Assembly: GCA_028283655.1 (NCBI GenBank) | Contig: JAPWKE010000003.1 | Location: forward strand, 496,001-560,000 | Reading direction: 5' to 3' | DNA: 64,000 bases | From: Acidobacteriaceae bacterium | GTDB lineage: Bacteria > Acidobacteriota > Terriglobia > Terriglobales > Acidobacteriaceae | In this document: piece after piece, positions 61,778 to 64,000 of the stretch | Layout of the letters: each line of letters starts with the position of its first letter | How positions within the stretch are numbered: position 1 is the stretch's first letter | Position numbers and translations under genes: made by a program | The notes under the pieces: model-generated | Databases searched by the model: none | Seen by the model: only the letters and a program-made list of their open reading frames with translations | What the model was told of the DNA's origin: nothing

Positions 61778-61800
61778 TTACATGCTTATATCCTCCTCCT
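61778..61800 (-). promoter_or_regulatory. Strong ribosome site followed by ATG-TAA
   Basis: Read on the minus strand, AGGAGGAGGA is followed at ideal distance by ATG and at once by TAA. This start-stop pair is in frame with the gene beginning at 61702, with a second stop (TGA) between. It could be a minimal regulatory open frame, or a sign of a lost start. Confidence 0.4.
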
Positions 61801-61814
61801 CGTTGTAGTTGCCG

Positions 61815-61946
61815 TTACTGGACCGGCCGGTAGTTGAGTCCCAAGAAGAACGCGTACAGAAACCAGAAGATTGCGAACACCCACCACAGATCGTGCCGGT
61901 CCATGTAGCTGCTCAGGGCACCAAACCGATGCTTGAACCAGGTCAT
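61815..61946 (-). CDS. 43-residue single-pass membrane protein
   Basis: The ATG at 61946 overlaps the stop of the RepA-like gene (ATGA). The protein reads MTWFKHRFGALSSYMDRHDL, then a membrane helix WWVFAIFWFLYAFFLGL, and ends NYRPVQ. The charged, aromatic-rich single helix and translational coupling make it a likely real gene. No family is recognised. Small phage-type membrane proteins can affect lysis, exclusion or replication-membrane contact, but the sequence does not say which. Confidence 0.6.
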   Translation of the reverse strand: MTWFKHRFGALSSYMDRHDLWWVFAIFWFLYAFFLGLNYRPVQ

Positions 61947-63040
61947 TGTGCCACCTCGCTCTGCTGCAGTTCGTCGTAAACCATAAAGTCACGAGCCAGG
62001 AAGAGCTTGCTCTCGTCGAGGCGCAGGGTTTGCGGGTTCGTCGGCGAGCCCTTGACTCCACTCTCGATGAGGACCCCGTTCGAGATCATCGATTCAAGCG
62101 TCTTGATCTTCTTCTGGTTCTGCCCCTTTACAGCCGCCAAGACATCTGCACGAAGATCGGTAAGGTTGGGCTGAGAACGCATGTGTTCGACTATGCGATC
62201 GATCATCCCTGTATGGTTCTTGCGTACGACGTTCGCCTTCATCTGTTCGCGGCGCTCGTCGAGAGTGTCGCCGAGACTATAGCTGGTCACAACGTCTACG
62301 CCCTCGTACTCTTCGACATCGGAGAGCAGCAGCGTAGAAGACAACGACCTGCCGATGCGAGTTTCGGCCGCGATGTACCGGTCGCCGTCATCCTTATGGA
62401 GGACGATGTTGCAGTCGGTCTGACCACGCAGTGCGGTGCTTCCGAGGATGCCTTCGTGCACGTCGTCGGTCTTCGTCTTCTTCGTGTGCGCCGTCGCCTG
62501 GACGTGTACGTGCGGGAACCTCTCGCGCAGCAGCTGGGTGATATTCTGCGTTGCCTTGATCGTCTCCATGTACTCGTTCACATCACGGATGTGCGTGAAC
62601 TTCGGGAGAGTGTCGATGATGACGAGCCCCACGTCGGGCAGGCCACTAAGCAAATCGCCAAGGCATGCGACATTGTCTTCGACGTTGCTGTACACCTGAT
62701 TCACAACGTGGATGCGCGCATCGTTCGCGCCGTCCCAGCCAAGTGCCGACAGGCAATTGTCAACATGCTGCGGGGCATCCTCAAGATTGATGAGGACGAC
62801 CTCCGACTGTTTCGTAGCGCGGCCGAGGAAGGGCAATCCACGGCTGACGGCGACCGCCTCGTAGCGGGTGAGCTGGCTCTTGCCCATCTTGGGCGGACCA
62901 GCAAGGACGGAGAAGCCTCCCTCAACGAGAAGGCCATCAATGATGAACGGAATGGGCGTGGGCTTGCCGTTCGTGAAAGTGGAATAGGGTTGTACCACGT
63001 TGAACTTCAACGGGGCGTCAGTTTCTTTCTGCCTATGCAT
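61943..63040 (-). CDS. RepA-like AAA ATPase (helicase-type) of element 2
   Basis: The 365-residue protein is a RecA-fold ATPase of the RepA/AAA_25 type, with Walker A LAGPPKMGKSQLTRYEAVAV and Walker B LVIIDTLPKF. An ATPase core up to about residue 250 is followed by a C-terminal winged-helix-like segment (MSNGVLIESGV-like; here MISNGVLIESGVKGS). It lacks the prim-pol half found in the element 1 protein. It should act as hexameric helicase or loader in element replication. It ends in ATGA overlap with the small membrane-protein gene. Confidence 0.85.
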   Translation of the reverse strand: MHRQKETDAPLKFNVVQPYSTFTNGKPTPIPFIIDGLLVEGGFSVLAGPPKMGKSQLTRYEAVAVSRGLPFLGRATKQSEVVLINLEDAPQHVDNCLSALGWDGANDARIHVVNQVYSNVEDNVACLGDLLSGLPDVGLVIIDTLPKFTHIRDVNEYMETIKATQNITQLLRERFPHVHVQATAHTKKTKTDDVHEGILGSTALRGQTDCNIVLHKDDGDRYIAAETRIGRSLSSTLLLSDVEEYEGVDVVTSYSLGDTLDERREQMKANVVRKNHTGMIDRIVEHMRSQPNLTDLRADVLAAVKGQNQKKIKTLESMISNGVLIESGVKGSPTNPQTLRLDESKLFLARDFMVYDELQQSEVAQ

Positions 63041-63553
63041 GTCATCTTTCTGGCGGGCGTCTGTCTTCTAGACGTTCCCGACCGTGAGCACCTACTGGGT
63101 CCGATCGCAGGTGTAGGCACACGCAAGTCCACTGCCGCTGTTGCCGGAACGCAGGAGTGCGAAAGCATCCATGCAAAGGAACGCGGAAGGAAGAACGAAG
63201 GAGTGCATGTGCAGAAAGAGAGAGAGGTTCCTTCTCTTTCTTTTTTTTATGAATGCGGTCGTTCTTCCTTCCGCGTTCCTTTGCACGAGGCAGTGGAAGC
63301 GCAGGGAGGCAAACCCCGGATAGAGACCCACGGGGCGGAACGACTAGGATGATTGTCTAAGTGGGACTAAAGCGTGGTCAGCGAGGAAGACTGACTCAAA
63401 TCCGCAATCCACTATTACAGAATACAACCAGTGTCAATGATTTATTGCGTATTTCCTGTGTGAAAGCTGTGGATGGGTATCCCAGCTGGTGAGCTAAATG
63501 GCTGTCGTTATTGAGGAAGCTATCAATTGCCAAAAACTTGCCAGAAAGTGAAA
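63041..63553. other. Noncoding region of element 2 with long inverted repeat
   Basis: No believable gene is present; two short frames owe their shared residues to the palindrome itself. The left part holds the 26-bp inverted repeat (63173..63284). The right part (63400..63550) is A/T-rich, as origins and promoters often are. It may carry the replication origin and the promoters of the ATPase and XRE genes. Confidence 0.45.
63173..63284. repeat. Perfect 26-bp inverted repeat with inner hairpin
   Basis: The arms at 63173..63198 and 63259..63284 are exact reverse complements over 26 bp (left arm begins GCAAAGGAACGCGGAAGG). Between them lies a second hairpin, AGAAAGAGA/TCTCTTTCT, followed by eight T, like a terminator. 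No flanking target duplication was seen. Confidence 0.9.
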
Positions 63554-63787
63554 CTAACCGAGAATATCTGGATCCCTGATGCCGGTCATCAGTTCTGAAA
63601 TCTTGATTTCAAAGGCCTCGGCAATCTTTGCAATCGTCTTCAAGCCAGCTTCCCTCGTACCGCGTTCGAGGTCGGACAGATGCACCTCATGGACTTTCGA
63701 GTGCTGGGCCAGATCGACTTGCCGCCACCCTCGCTTTTTCCGCAGCTCACGAATGCGGTCTCCAAGCTGCTCACAGACGTCCGCCAT
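63554..63787 (-). CDS. XRE-family regulator of element 2
   Basis: The 77-residue protein is one Cro/C1-type helix-turn-helix: LGDRIRELRKKRGWRQVDLA, then QHSKVHEVHLSDLERGTREA and LKTIAKIAEAFEIKISEL. It is divergent from the exported-protein gene at 63828 and may control it. Its role is probably that of the element's repressor. Confidence 0.88.
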   Translation of the reverse strand: MADVCEQLGDRIRELRKKRGWRQVDLAQHSKVHEVHLSDLERGTREAGLKTIAKIAEAFEIKISELMTGIRDPDILG

Positions 63788-63827
63788 GCGTCTAGCTTGT
63801 GCTCGTCACATGCAGTAGATTTAGTGG

Positions 63828-64000
63828 ATGCACTCTCTGAGAAGATTTCTTGCAGCTAGATTCATCTGCCTCGCTATGCCGCTGTGCCTGCTCGTCCCGC
63901 AAGCAAAAGCGCAGACCTTAGCCGACTACCTCAAGCGTATGACCTTCGTCATCGCCCCGTTCGGCCAGGTGACAGGCACAGACTGCCGCAGAGTGCAGTT
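63828..64000 (+). CDS. Exported protein, N-terminal part (continues past the window)
   Basis: The visible 57 residues start MHSLRRFLAARFICLAMPLC and continue LLVPQAKAQTLADYLKRM, a clear signal sequence with a likely cut after AKAQ. The next part, MTFVIAPFGQVTGTDC, is hydrophobic. No ribosome site is clear. The family cannot be named from this piece. By position it may be cargo of element 2, next to the XRE gene as in element 1. Confidence 0.5.
   Translation, partial: MHSLRRFLAARFICLAMPLCLLVPQAKAQTLADYLKRMTFVIAPFGQVTGTDCRRVQ

Larger units (their letters stand above)
59509..64000. mobile_element. Integrative element 2, partial (continues past the window)
   Basis: The gene content after the shared attachment repeat (integrase, excisionase-like protein, RepA-like ATPase, XRE regulator) is that of an integrated element. 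Its right border must lie beyond the window. It parallels element 1 in layout but has different proteins. Confidence 0.75.

Noticed and set aside
63092-63331. Short frames on both strands over the inverted repeat
   Set aside because: Both contain the same residues only because the DNA is palindromic there.
61946-63352. A 468-codon plus-strand frame over the RepA-like gene
   Set aside because: It is antisense to a gene with clear Walker motifs and has no recognisable domain or ribosome site.

Overview
The window reads as a chromosome segment of an acidobacterium, most likely of the Acidobacteriaceae (Terriglobia). This is inferred from a VWFA-related secreted protein of the kind abundant in that phylum (22341..23303), an Hfq-related Sm-like protein, a fused LptC/OstA-type protein next to lptB and rpoN, and an integrase with a zinc-ribbon insert. 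The DNA looks moderately GC-rich throughout. No rRNA gene and no CRISPR array were seen. One tRNA gene, tRNA-Ala(CGC), lies at 51251..51326.

Layout. (1) 1..11014 is an exopolysaccharide locus. On the minus strand it has a WcaF-like acetyltransferase, two glycosyltransferases (one frameshifted), a Wza-like export protein and a Wzc-like tyrosine autokinase. Divergent from these are UDP-glucose dehydrogenase and UDP-glucuronate decarboxylase, which would supply UDP-glucuronate and UDP-xylose. A Wzi-like outer-membrane protein lies beyond a strong bidirectional terminator. (2) 11038..37728 is mostly housekeeping: a degenerate E1-like protein beside aceE, argJ, thiC, an M28 peptidase (frameshifted), mscL, a MoaD-MoaE fusion, an inositol-phosphatase-type gene, a NUDIX gene, ferredoxin, recO, secreted proteins, a LysR plus hexulose-phosphate (hxlB-hxlA) module, a small monooxygenase/cupin group with its own LysR, DAHP synthase and glyQ-glyS. 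(3) 37977..51113 holds an old-yellow-enzyme reductase, then lptCA-lptB-rpoN-hpf-rapZ (gene order close to that known from Proteobacteria), an MsbA-like ABC transporter, gmk-rpoZ, a family-4 uracil-DNA glycosylase and a DUF2076-like protein.

(4) 51251 to the window end is accessory DNA: two integrative elements stacked on tRNA-Ala. Element 1 (about 8.2 kb) is bounded by a 46-bp direct repeat of the tRNA 3' half (51282..51327 and 59509..59554). It carries a tyrosine integrase whose 3' end runs into the tRNA, a zinc-finger protein, two coupled AlpA/excisionase-like proteins, and a primase-polymerase/helicase. The stop codon of that last gene lies inside a perfectly symmetric array of four 12-bp repeats, a candidate replication origin. 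Then follow an unknown protein, an XRE repressor with a palindromic operator, and three lipoprotein genes as apparent cargo. Element 2 starts at the second repeat copy and runs off the window. It carries another tyrosine integrase, an excisionase-like protein, a MerR/AlpA-like protein, a 43-residue membrane protein translationally coupled to a RepA-like ATPase, a perfect 26-bp inverted repeat, an XRE regulator and the start of an exported protein.

Three chromosomal genes are broken by small changes: one extra base near 1707..1709, one extra base near 20494..20496, and a 13-bp tandem duplication at 16791..16823. Each could be a real mutation or an assembly error. The likeliest undescribed biology is element 1: its origin-like array, the integrase whose C-terminal tail changes with integration state, and the repressor-controlled lipoprotein cargo.
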